Of a stretch of 64,000 bases of DNA, positions 41,804 through 50,231 are shown piece by piece. The first letter of the stretch is position 1; the number at the start of each line of letters is the position of its first letter. A model generated the notes under the pieces. That model saw nothing but the letters and a program-made list of their open reading frames with translations. It did no database searches and had not been told where the DNA came from. A program made the translations under genes and the position numbers. This DNA comes from Methanocaldococcus lauensis (GTDB taxonomy: Archaea; AGJL01; Methanococci; Methanococcales; Methanocaldococcaceae), in the NCBI GenBank assembly GCA_902827205.1, contig LR792634.1:992001-1056000 (forward strand). The letters are read 5' to 3'.

Positions 41804-42282
41804 TTTTTCACCATATATTTCTCTAAAACCCATTCTATTATATTTGTTGTCGAAAAACCTTCAATAAGAGGAATTATTTTTACTTCCCCACCATAACTTT
41901 TAACAATCTCTGCCTCTGGTAAATCTTCCTCTTTATAATCTCCTCCTTTTACATGGATATCTGGCTTAATGATTTTTATCAATTCTATAGGAGTTTCTTC
42001 ATCAAATGGCACAACAAAATCAACAGCCTTTAGATTATCTAAAACATAAGCTCTCGAGTAGAGAGGAATTATAGGCCTTTTATCTCCTTTTATTTTTTTT
42101 ATTGATTCATCTGAATTTATACCAACTATCAAAACATCTCCCAATTTTTTTGCTTTATTTAAATACTCAACATGTCCCCTATGAATTATATCAAAACATC
42201 CATTGGTGAAAACTATCTTTAAATTTTGTTTTTTTAGTGTATCTACAATTTCCTTTAACAAATTCCTATCATTTATTATCAT
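41800..42282 (-). CDS. D-glycero-beta-D-manno-heptose 1-phosphate nucleotidyltransferase (HldE C-terminal type)
   Basis: A cytidylyltransferase-fold protein of 160 residues: IVFTNGCFDIIHRGHVEYLN (HxGH motif), VLIVGINSDESIKKIKGDKR, HVKGGDYKEEDLPEAEIV and the end GFSTTNIIEWVLEK (the STT-I motif of the family). It activates heptose-1-P with ATP to ADP-heptose. Strong match to RfaE domain II. Between gmhA (2 bases away) and the kinase (overlapping) in one operon. Confidence 0.9.
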   Translation of the reverse strand: MIINDRNLLKEIVDTLKKQNLKIVFTNGCFDIIHRGHVEYLNKAKKLGDVLIVGINSDESIKKIKGDKRPIIPLYSRAYVLDNLKAVDFVVPFDEETPIELIKIIKPDIHVKGGDYKEEDLPEAEIVKSYGGEVKIIPLIEGFSTTNIIEWVLEKYMVKK

Positions 42283-42284
42283 AA

Positions 42285-42842
42285 TTATCCCATCAATTTC
42301 TTTTCAACCTCCTCACAAATTACATGATAGATAGTTAAATGGCATTCTTGTATCCTTGCTGTGTCATTAGAAGGAACTATCAATGCTAAATCAACAATGT
42401 CCTTTAATTTACCCCCTCCTTTCCCCAATAAACCAATCGTATAAATCCCCATTTCTTTTGCCTTATTAACTGCCCTTATAACATTTTCAGAATTCCCGCT
42501 CGTTGATATTCCAATTAAAACATCTCCTTTTTTTCCAAGAGCTTCAACTTGCCTCTCAAAAATCTTTTCAAATCCATAATCATTCCCAATTGCTGTTAAA
42601 ATGGAAGTATCTGTAGTTAAAGCAATTGCAGGCAATCCCTTTCTTTCTAACTTAAACCTTCCAACGATCTCAGCGGCAAAATGCTGTGAATCTGCCGCAC
42701 TACCTCCATTCCCACAAATTAAAATTTTATTACCATTTTTTAAAGCCTTTGATATAATTTCAATAGCCTTCTCTAACTTTTCTTCATTTTCTTCAATAAA
42801 TTTTAATTTTACATTTGCACTTTCTTCAAAGTACTTTTTCAT
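42285..42842 (-). CDS. gmhA: Phosphoheptose isomerase
   Basis: Converts sedoheptulose-7-phosphate into D-glycero-D-manno-heptose-7-phosphate, the first committed step. A SIS-domain protein of 185 residues: [20 protein letters not shown] with [21 protein letters not shown] following, then [20 protein letters not shown] and [19 protein letters not shown] (the metal-binding Gln-x2-His region). ATG 42842 follows GGTGAGAGT. First gene of a gmhA-nucleotidyltransferase-kinase operon. Confidence 0.93.
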   Translation of the reverse strand: MKKYFEESANVKLKFIEENEEKLEKAIEIISKALKNGNKILICGNGGSAADSQHFAAEIVGRFKLERKGLPAIALTTDTSILTAIGNDYGFEKIFERQVEALGKKGDVLIGISTSGNSENVIRAVNKAKEMGIYTIGLLGKGGGKLKDIVDLALIVPSNDTARIQECHLTIYHVICEEVEKKLMG

Positions 42843-42892
42843 ACTCTCACCAAATTTATTTATATTCTCAAAGTAGAAGTAATAGTATGAAG

Positions 42893-42904
42893 TATAAATT
42901 TATA
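42893..42904. promoter_or_regulatory. Palindromic TATA box shared by gmhA and galU
   Basis: TATAAATTTATA is a perfect palindrome in the 130-base gap between the divergent gmhA and galU genes, 50 bases from one start and 68 from the other. It could serve as a TATA element in both directions. Based on sequence alone. Confidence 0.35.
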
Positions 42905-42972
42905 ACTATGTTTCTATTTACATTTGTTTGTGATTTAAAACTTCAACTAACGATTTACTTAAGGGGGAAATA

Positions 42973-43827
42973 ATGATAAAGAAAGCAGTAATACCAGTTG
43001 CAGGTTTTGGAACAAGACTGTTGCCAATAACCAAAGCGCAGCCAAAAGAAATGCTCCCAGTAGTTAATAAGCCAATTGTTCAGTATGTCGTTGAAGATTT
43101 AGTTGAGGCAGGGATAAAAAATATTTTATTTGTTACAGGGAAAGGAAAACAGGCAATAGAGAATCATTTTGATATAAATTATGAGTTAGAGTGCAAATTA
43201 AAGGATTCCAATAAATATGATCTTTTAAAGGCCATTAAAGAAATTGACAATTTAGGGAACATATTTTATACAAGACAAAAAGAGCAAAAAGGTTTAGGAG
43301 ATGCTATTTTGTATGGAGAAGAGTTTGTTGGAGATGAATACTTCATAGCAATGGTTGGGGATACAATTTATTCGGAAAATATTGTAAAGGATTTAATAAA
43401 AGTTCATGAAAAATATGGATGCTCAGTTATCGCATTGGAGAGAGTACCTATGGAAGAAGTTTATAAGTATGGAGTAGTTGAAGGAGAAGAAATTGAGGAG
43501 GGGATTTACAAAATAAAAAATATGGTAGAAAAGCCAAAAGTGGAAGAAGCTCCTTCAAATTTAATTATAACTGGAGCATATTTACTATCACCAAAGATAT
43601 TTGAAAAGATAAGACAAACTCCACCAGGAAGGGGAAGGGAGATACAAATTACTGACGCCCTAAATCTACTTTTAAAAGAGGAAGAAGTTTTAGGAGTAGA
43701 AATTAAGTGTAAAAGATATGATATTGGAGATGTGTTAGGTTGGTTAAAGGCAAATGTAGAGATTGGCTCTGAGAAACTTTCAGAATTTAGAGAATTTTTA
43801 AAAGAGTTTGTTAAGAATTTGGAGTAA
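42973..43827 (+). CDS. galU: UTP-glucose-1-phosphate uridylyltransferase
   Basis: Makes UDP-glucose, the precursor for UDP-GlcA and UDP-GalA in the glycan locus. Signature VIPVAGFGTRLLPITKAQPK with EMLPVVNKPIVQYVVEDL, FIAMVGDTIYSENI, and the GalU-typical MVEKPKVEEAPSNLIITGAY. 284 residues, normal for GalU. ATG 42973 follows AAGGGGGAAA. It is divergent from the heptose operon. Confidence 0.93.
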   Translation: MIKKAVIPVAGFGTRLLPITKAQPKEMLPVVNKPIVQYVVEDLVEAGIKNILFVTGKGKQAIENHFDINYELECKLKDSNKYDLLKAIKEIDNLGNIFYTRQKEQKGLGDAILYGEEFVGDEYFIAMVGDTIYSENIVKDLIKVHEKYGCSVIALERVPMEEVYKYGVVEGEEIEEGIYKIKNMVEKPKVEEAPSNLIITGAYLLSPKIFEKIRQTPPGRGREIQITDALNLLLKEEEVLGVEIKCKRYDIGDVLGWLKANVEIGSEKLSEFREFLKEFVKNLE

Positions 43828-43853
43828 TTTAAAACATAATTTTTTGGGATAGT

Positions 43854-44264
43854 ATGGATATAGCCGTAATTTTGGGTCTTTTAGTAGCTATATTTTATGG
43901 CATTGGGACATTTTTTGCAAAAATTGTCTGTGAAAAAAATCCTCTATTCCAGTGGATTGTGGTAAATATAGTAGGAATTATTTTGTCAATTTTTATAATA
44001 ATTAAATACAAGGTTATGATAACAGATCAAAAAATTATTATGTATGCTATAATATCTGCAATTTTAGTAGTTGTTGGTTCTCTAATTTTATATTACGCCT
44101 TATACAAAGGAAAAGCGAGCATTGTTGTCCCTATATCTTCAATAGGTCCTGCTATCACTATAATTTTATCAATATTATTTTTAAAAGAGTCATTAACAAC
44201 AACTCAAATGATTGGTGTTTTTCTTATATTAGCTGGAATAATATTACTAAGTATTTCAGAATAA
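43854..44264 (+). CDS. Single-domain EamA/DMT-type transporter
   Basis: A protein of 136 residues with four to five membrane segments forming one EamA repeat (VILGLLVAIFYGIGTFFAKI ... VVPISSIGPAITIILSILFL then KESLTTTQMIGVFLILAGII). Full DMT transporters have two such repeats, so this half-size form probably works as a dimer. The substrate is unknown. ATG 43854 follows GGGATAGT, 26 bases after galU, so it may be cotranscribed and handle a metabolite related to glycan precursors. Confidence 0.75.
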   Translation: MDIAVILGLLVAIFYGIGTFFAKIVCEKNPLFQWIVVNIVGIILSIFIIIKYKVMITDQKIIMYAIISAILVVVGSLILYYALYKGKASIVVPISSIGPAITIILSILFLKESLTTTQMIGVFLILAGIILLSISE

Positions 44265-44281
44265 AAATGTAGGATAAAAAA

Positions 44282-44533
44282 TTATTCAGAAGAAGATAAA
44301 ACATATTTTCTTGCTCCCTGTAATCCAAGTAATAATTTTATTGCTTTTATTAGTTCATACACATCTTCAACTGACTCAGCATCATATAATGCCTCTTTAA
44401 GTTTTTCTCTTTTTGAAGGTTCTACTAAGTTTAATAAGTATTCTACAGTAGCCACTAATTCAATGTATTTTCTTTCTTTATTCATTAAACTATCTAACTC
44501 ATTAAGTATCTCTTGAATCTTTTGAGAAGGCAT
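44282..44533 (-). CDS. Small helical protein of unknown function
   Basis: An 83-residue, mostly helical soluble protein: IQEILNELDSLMNKERKYIE, VEYLLNLVEPSKREKLKEAL, then SVEDVYELIKAIKLLLGLQG. I recognise no family. ATG 44533 follows GGTGAAACT. It is divergent from the YchF-type GTPase gene and convergent with the transporter. Confidence 0.55.
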   Translation of the reverse strand: MPSQKIQEILNELDSLMNKERKYIELVATVEYLLNLVEPSKREKLKEALYDAESVEDVYELIKAIKLLLGLQGARKYVLSSSE

Positions 44534-44642
44534 AGTTTCACCAATTAAATATTATTAATAATTCTACTAATTTATAATGATGTCATATAAATATTTTGCA
44601 TTATAAAAAATTATTTTAATAATAATTATTGGTGGTGAGATT

Positions 44643-45824
44643 TTGGCAATAATAGGGTTAGTTGGAAAACCAAATGTAGGAAAATCAACAATGTTTAATG
44701 CATTAACAGAAAAACCTGCTGAAATTGGAAATTATCCATTTACAACAATACATCCAAATAAAGGAATTGGTTATGTAACATCTGAATGTCCTTGCAAAGA
44801 GTTGGGAGTAAAGTGTAATCCAAGAAACTCAAAATGTATAGATGGAGTTAGATACATTCCTGTTGAGGTTATAGATGTTGCAGGTTTGGTTCCGGGAGCT
44901 CATGAAGGTAGAGGAATGGGTAATAAGTTTTTAGATGATTTGAGGCAGGCAGATGCGTTTATTTTAGTAGTTGATGCCTCTGGAAAAACAGATGCTGAGG
45001 GAAATCCTACTGAAGATTATGATCCAGTTGAAGATGTGAAATTTTTAATAAACGAAATAGATATGTGGATTTATGGTATCTTAACTAAAAATTGGGATAA
45101 ATTGGCAAGAAAGGCTCAGCAAGAGAAAAATATAGTTAAAGTTTTGAAAGAACAATTAAGTGGATTAAATATTAGTGAGGAAGATACAAAAATTGCCATA
45201 AGAGATATGGATGAAAGTCCAATTAAATGGAGCAATGAGGATTTACTAAATTTAGCTAAAAAGTTGAGAAAAATATCTAAACCAATGATTATAGCAGCAA
45301 ATAAAGCAGATCATCCAGATGCTGAGAAAAATATTGAAAGATTAAGAAAAGAATTTAAAGATTATATTGTTATCCCTACATCTGCGGAGATAGAGTTGGC
45401 TCTAAAAAGGGCTGAGAAGGCAGGAATAATTAAAAGAAAAGGAAATGACTTTGAAATAATTGATGAGAGTAAAGTAAATGAACAGATGAGAAAAGCATTT
45501 GATTATATAAAAGATTTCCTTAAAAAATATGGTAGTACTGGGGTTCAAGAGTGTATAAATAGAGCATACTTCGATTTACTAAATATGATAGTTGTGTATC
45601 CAGTAGAAGATGAAAATAAATTTACAGATAAAGAAGGGAATGTATTACCAGATGCTTTTTTAGTTAAAAAAGGAACTACTGCAAAAGATTTGGCATATAA
45701 AATTCACACTGAATTAGGAGATAAATTTATATACGCAATAGACGCAAAGAGAAAAATAAGGATAGGGGCTGATTATGAATTAAAACATAACGACATTATT
45801 AAAATTGTCTCTGCGGCAAAATAA
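44643..45824 (+). CDS. Redox-regulated/Obg-family GTPase (YchF/DRG-like, MJ1332 type)
   Basis: A P-loop NTPase of 393 residues associated with ribosomes. G1 GLVGKPNVGKSTMFNAL, switch region NYPFTTIHPNKGIGYV, G3 VIDVAGLVPGAHEGRGMGN, G4 ANKAD (IIAANKADHP), and a C-terminal TGS domain (PDAFLVKKGTTAKDLAYKIH ... DIIKIVSAAK). A small cysteine insertion, ECPCKELGVKCNPRNSKC, follows the switch, a feature of the archaeal members. It starts at TTG 44643 behind GGTGGTGAG. Confidence 0.9.
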   Translation: MAIIGLVGKPNVGKSTMFNALTEKPAEIGNYPFTTIHPNKGIGYVTSECPCKELGVKCNPRNSKCIDGVRYIPVEVIDVAGLVPGAHEGRGMGNKFLDDLRQADAFILVVDASGKTDAEGNPTEDYDPVEDVKFLINEIDMWIYGILTKNWDKLARKAQQEKNIVKVLKEQLSGLNISEEDTKIAIRDMDESPIKWSNEDLLNLAKKLRKISKPMIIAANKADHPDAEKNIERLRKEFKDYIVIPTSAEIELALKRAEKAGIIKRKGNDFEIIDESKVNEQMRKAFDYIKDFLKKYGSTGVQECINRAYFDLLNMIVVYPVEDENKFTDKEGNVLPDAFLVKKGTTAKDLAYKIHTELGDKFIYAIDAKRKIRIGADYELKHNDIIKIVSAAK

Positions 45825-45836
45825 AAATAAGATTAT

Positions 45837-46271
45837 TTACTCAAAAACTTTACTCATACAGCCAGCCAACAATCCAGCAATTGCATCATCTAAAAACATA
45901 TATCCTTTTTTATCCAATTCTCCAATAATTCCCGGTTTTTTAGCATCGTAAAATCTAAAGTTAAATATAGCCTTAGTTCCTGCAATTTCATTTGCAATGG
46001 CTAAACCAATAACTTCATCAACATATACATAGTTAGGATCTTCGCTATAATTAAATGGCAAATTATTATTTTTTCCTTCTTTATCTAACAATATAGCTGC
46101 AATTAACAGAGTAAAAACATTTGGATTATTTAATTCTTTTAATAAAATTATCTTAAGTTTTTCTTTAACCTTATCTATTTCCTTAGGGTCCCCAACATAT
46201 AAAGAAATTCCAGCATCTATTAAATTTTCTATAGTAATTCCATAACTTTTTAAAAGCTCTATAATATCCAT
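45837..46271 (-). CDS. PgpA/CobZ-family phosphatase (possible alpha-ribazole phosphatase)
   Basis: A protein of 144 residues with the PgpA-type motifs DEVIGLAIANEIAGTKAIFN, FRFYDAKKPGIIGELDKKG and MFLDDAIAGLLAGCMSKV. In bacteria the family dephosphorylates phosphatidylglycerophosphate. This short soluble form lacks the membrane segments, like archaeal CobZ, the alpha-ribazole-5'-phosphate phosphatase of cobamide synthesis. The cobalt transporter genes 2-5 kb away agree with that reading. ATG 46271 follows GAGGT. Confidence 0.75.
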   Translation of the reverse strand: MDIIELLKSYGITIENLIDAGISLYVGDPKEIDKVKEKLKIILLKELNNPNVFTLLIAAILLDKEGKNNNLPFNYSEDPNYVYVDEVIGLAIANEIAGTKAIFNFRFYDAKKPGIIGELDKKGYMFLDDAIAGLLAGCMSKVFE

Positions 46272-46480
46272 AAAAAAACCTCATCTAATAAGTTTTAATA
46301 TTTCCCAATTATCAATTCTTTTATTTATTTTATTTTTATATTTTGTTTATTATGAAACTCAATAATATTTTAATATTTACATATTTTTTAAATAAATTCC
46401 AATTTATTAATTAATCGAAAACTATAAATTTAGTGATTTATTATTCACATTAACAGTATAGAGTTAAAGGGGTGAAACCT

Positions 46481-46648
46481 ATGATAATTTGGAACTTAAT
46501 ATGCCCAAAATGTGGGAAAAGGATGAGATATAAGGTTGATGTCTGCCCTTGTATGGCTTCTGAGGTTCCTTTACCAAATTGTCCAGATTGTGGTGAAAAG
46601 ATGACATACGATATAAGTTCTTTAAAAGGTAGAAGAAAGGTGAGATAA
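46481..46648 (+). CDS. Small double zinc-ribbon protein
   Basis: A 55-residue gene: MIIWNLICPKCGKRMRYKVD, VCPCMASEVPLPNCPDCGEK, then a basic tail GRRKVR. CPKCG and CPDCG, together with CPC in between, suggest one zinc site. ATG 46481 follows GGGGTGAAA, and the stop at 46646-46648 directly abuts the ATG of the permease gene, so the two are cotranscribed and probably functionally linked. Too short for ordinary gene finding. Confidence 0.8.
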   Translation: MIIWNLICPKCGKRMRYKVDVCPCMASEVPLPNCPDCGEKMTYDISSLKGRRKVR

Positions 46649-47737
46649 ATGGATATAACTGGAACAATAATTTATGCTTTGAATGTAATGTTAAAAACTA
46701 TTGTAAATTATCTAAATATAAATAGAGTTATTGCTCTAACAATAGCATTTTTTATGGCTGGTGGTATTGCCTCAATGATAAATAAAAACTTTATTATAAA
46801 ATATTTTGGTCCAGAAACTCCAAAGCATATATCTTATTTAGTAGCCTCTGTAAGTGGAAGCCTTCTTGCAGTATGTTCATGCACTATTCTTCCATTATTT
46901 GCTGGAATTTATAGGAGAGGTGCAGGAATAGGACCTGCTACAACATTTTTATTTTCTGGGCCTGCTATAAATGTGCTTGCTATCTTTTACTCAGCGGCAC
47001 TTCTTGGGTGGGATATAGGTTTTACAAGAGCATTTTTTGCTGTAATATTATCAATATTAATTGGTTTATCTATGGCATTTATATTTAAATCAGATGAAAA
47101 AAAGAGAAATTTTAGAGTAGGAAAGGCAGACAGTATTTCAATTAGACCTGCTTATCAGACTGCGATATTTTTCCTAATACAGTTGGGGATGTTGTTAGTA
47201 ATAACTGCTTCACCAAAATTGATTCCTACACTGAGTATTCCAGTTTATGATGGAATTCTTGTTAAACATATATTAACAGCAATATTGTGTATTGTTCTTA
47301 TAGTTGTTGTTAAAAAATGGTTTAAACTGGAAGAGATAAAAGCATGGCTTAGAGAGACATTTACACTTGGTAAAATGGTATTTCCACTATTGATACTTGG
47401 TGTAGCAATTGCTGGATTGATAAATGCCTTTATTCCTCCTGAGTATGTTAGTAAATATGTTGGTGGAAATTCTATAATTGCAAACTTTATAGCCTCATTT
47501 ATTGGATCTTTAATGTATTTTGCAACACTTACAGAGGTCCCAATTATAAAGTCGTTAATGGATTTGGGAATGTGTGTAGGCCCAGCAATGGCTTTGCTTC
47601 TTGCAGGCCCAAGTTTAAGTATTCCTACAGTTTTAACACTCTCCAAAATCCTTGGATACAAAAAAGCATTTACATATCTTGGGCTTGTAGTTATATATTC
47701 AACTATAGCAGGTTTTGTTACTGGAATGATATTATAA
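46649..47737 (+). CDS. Permease of the ArsP/DUF318 family (PF03773)
   Basis: A polytopic protein of 362 residues with eight to ten membrane segments. Family motifs are SLLAVCSCTILPLFAGIYRR then GAGIGPATTFLFSGPAINVL in the first half, and the mirrored MYFATLTEVPIIKSLMDLGM, CVGPAMALLLAGPSLSIP in the second. Relatives export organoarsenicals or other thiol-linked compounds. It lies between a zinc-ribbon gene and a small thioredoxin-like gene, a combination seen with this permease in other prokaryotes. Substrate unknown. Confidence 0.85.
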   Translation: MDITGTIIYALNVMLKTIVNYLNINRVIALTIAFFMAGGIASMINKNFIIKYFGPETPKHISYLVASVSGSLLAVCSCTILPLFAGIYRRGAGIGPATTFLFSGPAINVLAIFYSAALLGWDIGFTRAFFAVILSILIGLSMAFIFKSDEKKRNFRVGKADSISIRPAYQTAIFFLIQLGMLLVITASPKLIPTLSIPVYDGILVKHILTAILCIVLIVVVKKWFKLEEIKAWLRETFTLGKMVFPLLILGVAIAGLINAFIPPEYVSKYVGGNSIIANFIASFIGSLMYFATLTEVPIIKSLMDLGMCVGPAMALLLAGPSLSIPTVLTLSKILGYKKAFTYLGLVVIYSTIAGFVTGMIL

Positions 47738-47827
47738 AAACAAAACATAAATTAATAAATTTCATCAAAAATTATAAATTATACAAATCTAAAAAGCTTA
47801 AATAAGAACCTACAAAATGGTGATATA

Positions 47828-48073
47828 ATGATAATTAGAGTTTTTGGAACTGGTTGTCCAAAATGTAATCAAACATACGAAAATGTAAAAAAGGCTGTTG
47901 AAGAGTTAGGCATAAATGCTGAGATTGTTAAAGTCACTGACATAAATGAAATTTCTGAATGGATTTTTGTCCCTCCAGGAGTTGCTTTTGATGATTTAGT
48001 AGTATTTGAAGGGAAAATTCCTACAGTTGAAGAGATTAAAAAAGAATTGGAAGATTATATTAAAAATAAATAA
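47828..48073 (+). CDS. Small redox-active thioredoxin-fold protein (MTH895-like)
   Basis: An 81-residue thioredoxin/glutaredoxin-like protein with the active site TGCPKCNQTYENVKKAVEEL at the N-terminus (CPKC), the strand AEIVKVTDINEIS, and GKIPTVEEIKKELEDYI at the end. Its layout matches the redox-active disulfide protein 2 family, which is often encoded beside PF03773 permeases. ATG 47828 follows GGTGAT. It is 90 bases behind the permease with its own AT-rich leader, so it may be transcribed separately or read through. Confidence 0.8.
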   Translation: MIIRVFGTGCPKCNQTYENVKKAVEELGINAEIVKVTDINEISEWIFVPPGVAFDDLVVFEGKIPTVEEIKKELEDYIKNK

Positions 48074-48078
48074 CTAAT

Positions 48079-48939
48079 CTAAGTTTTACTCTTTAATAAA
48101 TCTTTCAATATGTTATATGCCTCATCAACTGTTATTGGTAAGTTATCAATATTTATTTTACTTATTAAATCTTTATCATCTAACAGAAGTTTAAATAATT
48201 TAGTTACCTCAGGAACATCTAAATTATTTTTTTCTAAGATTTCTACATTACTAAATATTTCCTTTGGAGTTCCTTCAGCGATAATTTTTTTATTTAGAAT
48301 ATAACATCTATCAGCAAGCGTTATAAGATTTGGATCATGACTTACAAATACGATAGTTTTATTCTTACTTTTTAAATCTTTAATTAAGTTTATTATGTAA
48401 TTTCTACTTTTTGGATCTAAGTATGATGTAGGTTCATCCATAAGTATAACATCTGGAGTTATTGATAAAACTGCCGCAATTGATGATTTCTTTTTTTCTC
48501 CACCACTGATATTGTAAGGATGCTTATCTTTTATATGGTTTAAATTCATTTCATTTATAACTTTTTCAGTAACTTTTATGGCTGTATCTTTATCATAAAG
48601 GTGTAGAGGAGCAAAAGCCACATCATCCCAAACTGTTGGACTGAACAGCATAGTATCTGGATCTTGGAATATAAATCCTACTTTTTTTCTAAAGTATTTC
48701 ATAAACTCTATATCATTTAATAATCTTTCCTCTAATTTTTTTCCTTCAAAATATACCTCTCCTTTTTTTGGAAACTCTAAAGCATCTAATATTTTTAAAA
48801 GTGTTGTTTTTCCAGCTCCGTTAGGACCTATAATTGCTACTACCTCTCCTTCATAAATTTTCATATTTATATTGTCCAATGCAATAGTTCCATCTGGATA
48901 TTGATAATATACGTTCTTTAATTCATACAAAGGTTTCAT
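48079..48939 (-). CDS. cbiO: Cobalt ECF transporter ATPase CbiO
   Basis: The ABC ATPase subunit that powers CbiMNQO cobalt uptake for cobamide synthesis. Walker A AIIGPNGAGKTTLLKIL, Q-loop FIFQDPDTMLFSPTVWDDVA, signature NISGGEKKKSSIAAVLS, Walker B DVILMDEPTSYLD, H-loop FVSHD. 286 residues, normal. The start overlaps the cbiQ stop by four bases. Order on the minus strand is M-N-Q-O. Confidence 0.93.
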   Translation of the reverse strand: MKPLYELKNVYYQYPDGTIALDNINMKIYEGEVVAIIGPNGAGKTTLLKILDALEFPKKGEVYFEGKKLEERLLNDIEFMKYFRKKVGFIFQDPDTMLFSPTVWDDVAFAPLHLYDKDTAIKVTEKVINEMNLNHIKDKHPYNISGGEKKKSSIAAVLSITPDVILMDEPTSYLDPKSRNYIINLIKDLKSKNKTIVFVSHDPNLITLADRCYILNKKIIAEGTPKEIFSNVEILEKNNLDVPEVTKLFKLLLDDKDLISKINIDNLPITVDEAYNILKDLLKSKT

Positions 48940-49763
48940 AGTATCAACCTATCATAACCTAATGAAATAGATGATATTAATACTATAAAACATAAGAAGA
49001 TTATGTCATAATATTTAACTTTAAAATTTGTAAAAATCCTTGGTTCGTTTAAGTAGCCTCTTGAAAGCATTGCATAATAAATATCTTCACCCATTCTCTG
49101 AGTTTTTATAAAGAGTGCTCCCATACTTTTACCGGCAATAATCCAACTTTCTTTTAGCTTTAAATTTCTACATAATCTTGATTTTTTTGAATACATCATC
49201 TCTAAGACATTGTTTAATAATAAAAATATATATCTATAAGCGAGTGTCATTATCGTTATTACAATATCTGGAACTCCTAAACTATTAAGTGCCTTCATTA
49301 TCTCGTCCCATCTCGTAGTTAAGGTTATTAAGACAGTGTAAGATATTGCAGTAGCCACTCTAAGAGTAAATAATACAGCATATTTTATTCCTTCATAAGT
49401 AATAGCAATATAATAAGGTTTTTTTAGAATTACATAAATTGGATGCCCAGGAGTTAAGAATATTACAGGAAATATAATTATTCCTGTAAATAGAGGAATA
49501 AATAGCCAAACTCTTTTTATGTAATAAAGTAAAGGAATTCTTGACAAAATACAAAAAATTAGGGATAAAAGATATAAAAATATCAAAACTTCAATATGCT
49601 TAATTGAAACAGTTGTTATAACCAATATAATTAATCCAATTATCTTTATTCTTGGATCTAATTTTTGTAAAAAACCATTCTTATTCCTTGCAAATTTTTC
49701 TGAAAATACTGCCTCGCTAATATATTTTATTACATGTTCAACTGTTTTATTTATTAATTTCAC
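48936..49763 (-). CDS. cbiQ: Cobalt ECF transporter membrane subunit CbiQ
   Basis: The transmembrane T-component coupling CbiO to CbiM. 275 residues with five to six membrane segments and the ECF coupling motif with conserved arginines near the C-terminus (KTQRMGEDIYYAMLSRGYLN, an AxxxRG-type motif). N-terminal FLQKLDPRIKIIGLIILVIT is the typical first helix lead-in. GTG 49763 follows GGTGAATTC at good spacing; the ATG at 49775 precedes that site. A 114-base gap separates it from cbiN. Confidence 0.88.
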   Translation of the reverse strand: MKLINKTVEHVIKYISEAVFSEKFARNKNGFLQKLDPRIKIIGLIILVITTVSIKHIEVLIFLYLLSLIFCILSRIPLLYYIKRVWLFIPLFTGIIIFPVIFLTPGHPIYVILKKPYYIAITYEGIKYAVLFTLRVATAISYTVLITLTTRWDEIMKALNSLGVPDIVITIMTLAYRYIFLLLNNVLEMMYSKKSRLCRNLKLKESWIIAGKSMGALFIKTQRMGEDIYYAMLSRGYLNEPRIFTNFKVKYYDIIFLCFIVLISSISLGYDRLIL

Positions 49764-49804
49764 AGAATTCACCATTATTTATTAAATTTAAAAAATAAAA
49801 AATT

Positions 49805-49826
49805 AATATTTAAGAACTTAAATATT
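49805..49826. repeat. Perfect palindrome upstream of cbiQ
   Basis: AATATTTAAG, AA, CTTAAATATT forms two perfect 10-base arms in the cbiN-cbiQ gap, 42-63 bases before cbiQ. It could be a protein-binding site, a processing hairpin, or chance in AT-rich DNA. Confidence 0.35.
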
Positions 49827-49889
49827 CAACATAAAAATTAAAAGTAAAATTTAAAAATAATAAAATAAAGTTATATATTGTGTTATATA

Positions 49890-50231
49890 TTAAGTACGAT
49901 TTGAATATACAACCTTTGTTAGTCCATAAAACGCTCCTAAGCATAAAGCAACTCCAACGATTGCTGATATTATATAACCTATCGATGCTCTAACAGGATC
50001 GTCCCATCCAGGAATGTCATAATCTGGTAAGATTGCATAACTCCAGATTCCTGATAGTTTTTCCATCCCACTTATATCTGCATGAACTTTTTCTGCTACA
50101 TCATTGACATCCCATTCTCCCCAAGCATCTCCATAGTTCCATACTAAGAGAATTCCAAGAGGACATAAAATAATTAATGCAATTATTACATACAAAAATT
50201 TTTTAACTAATGGATCTTTAAAGTCGATCAA
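49890..50231 (-). CDS. cbiN: Cobalt transporter accessory subunit CbiN
   Basis: A 113-residue protein with two membrane segments, FLYVIIALIILCPLGILLVW and IGYIISAIVGVALCLGAFYG, around an extracytoplasmic loop with GDAWGEWDVNDVAEKV and YDIPGWDDP. This is the CbiN topology; the protein helps CbiM take up Co2+. It starts with TTG at 50231 behind GGAGGTGG, directly after the cbiM stop. Confidence 0.85.
   Translation of the reverse strand: MIDFKDPLVKKFLYVIIALIILCPLGILLVWNYGDAWGEWDVNDVAEKVHADISGMEKLSGIWSYAILPDYDIPGWDDPVRASIGYIISAIVGVALCLGAFYGLTKVVYSNRT

Noticed and set aside
44534-44642. Possible C/D guide RNA (ATGATG) between two divergent genes
   Set aside because: No CTGA box in the right place; the stretch is an ordinary AT-rich promoter region.
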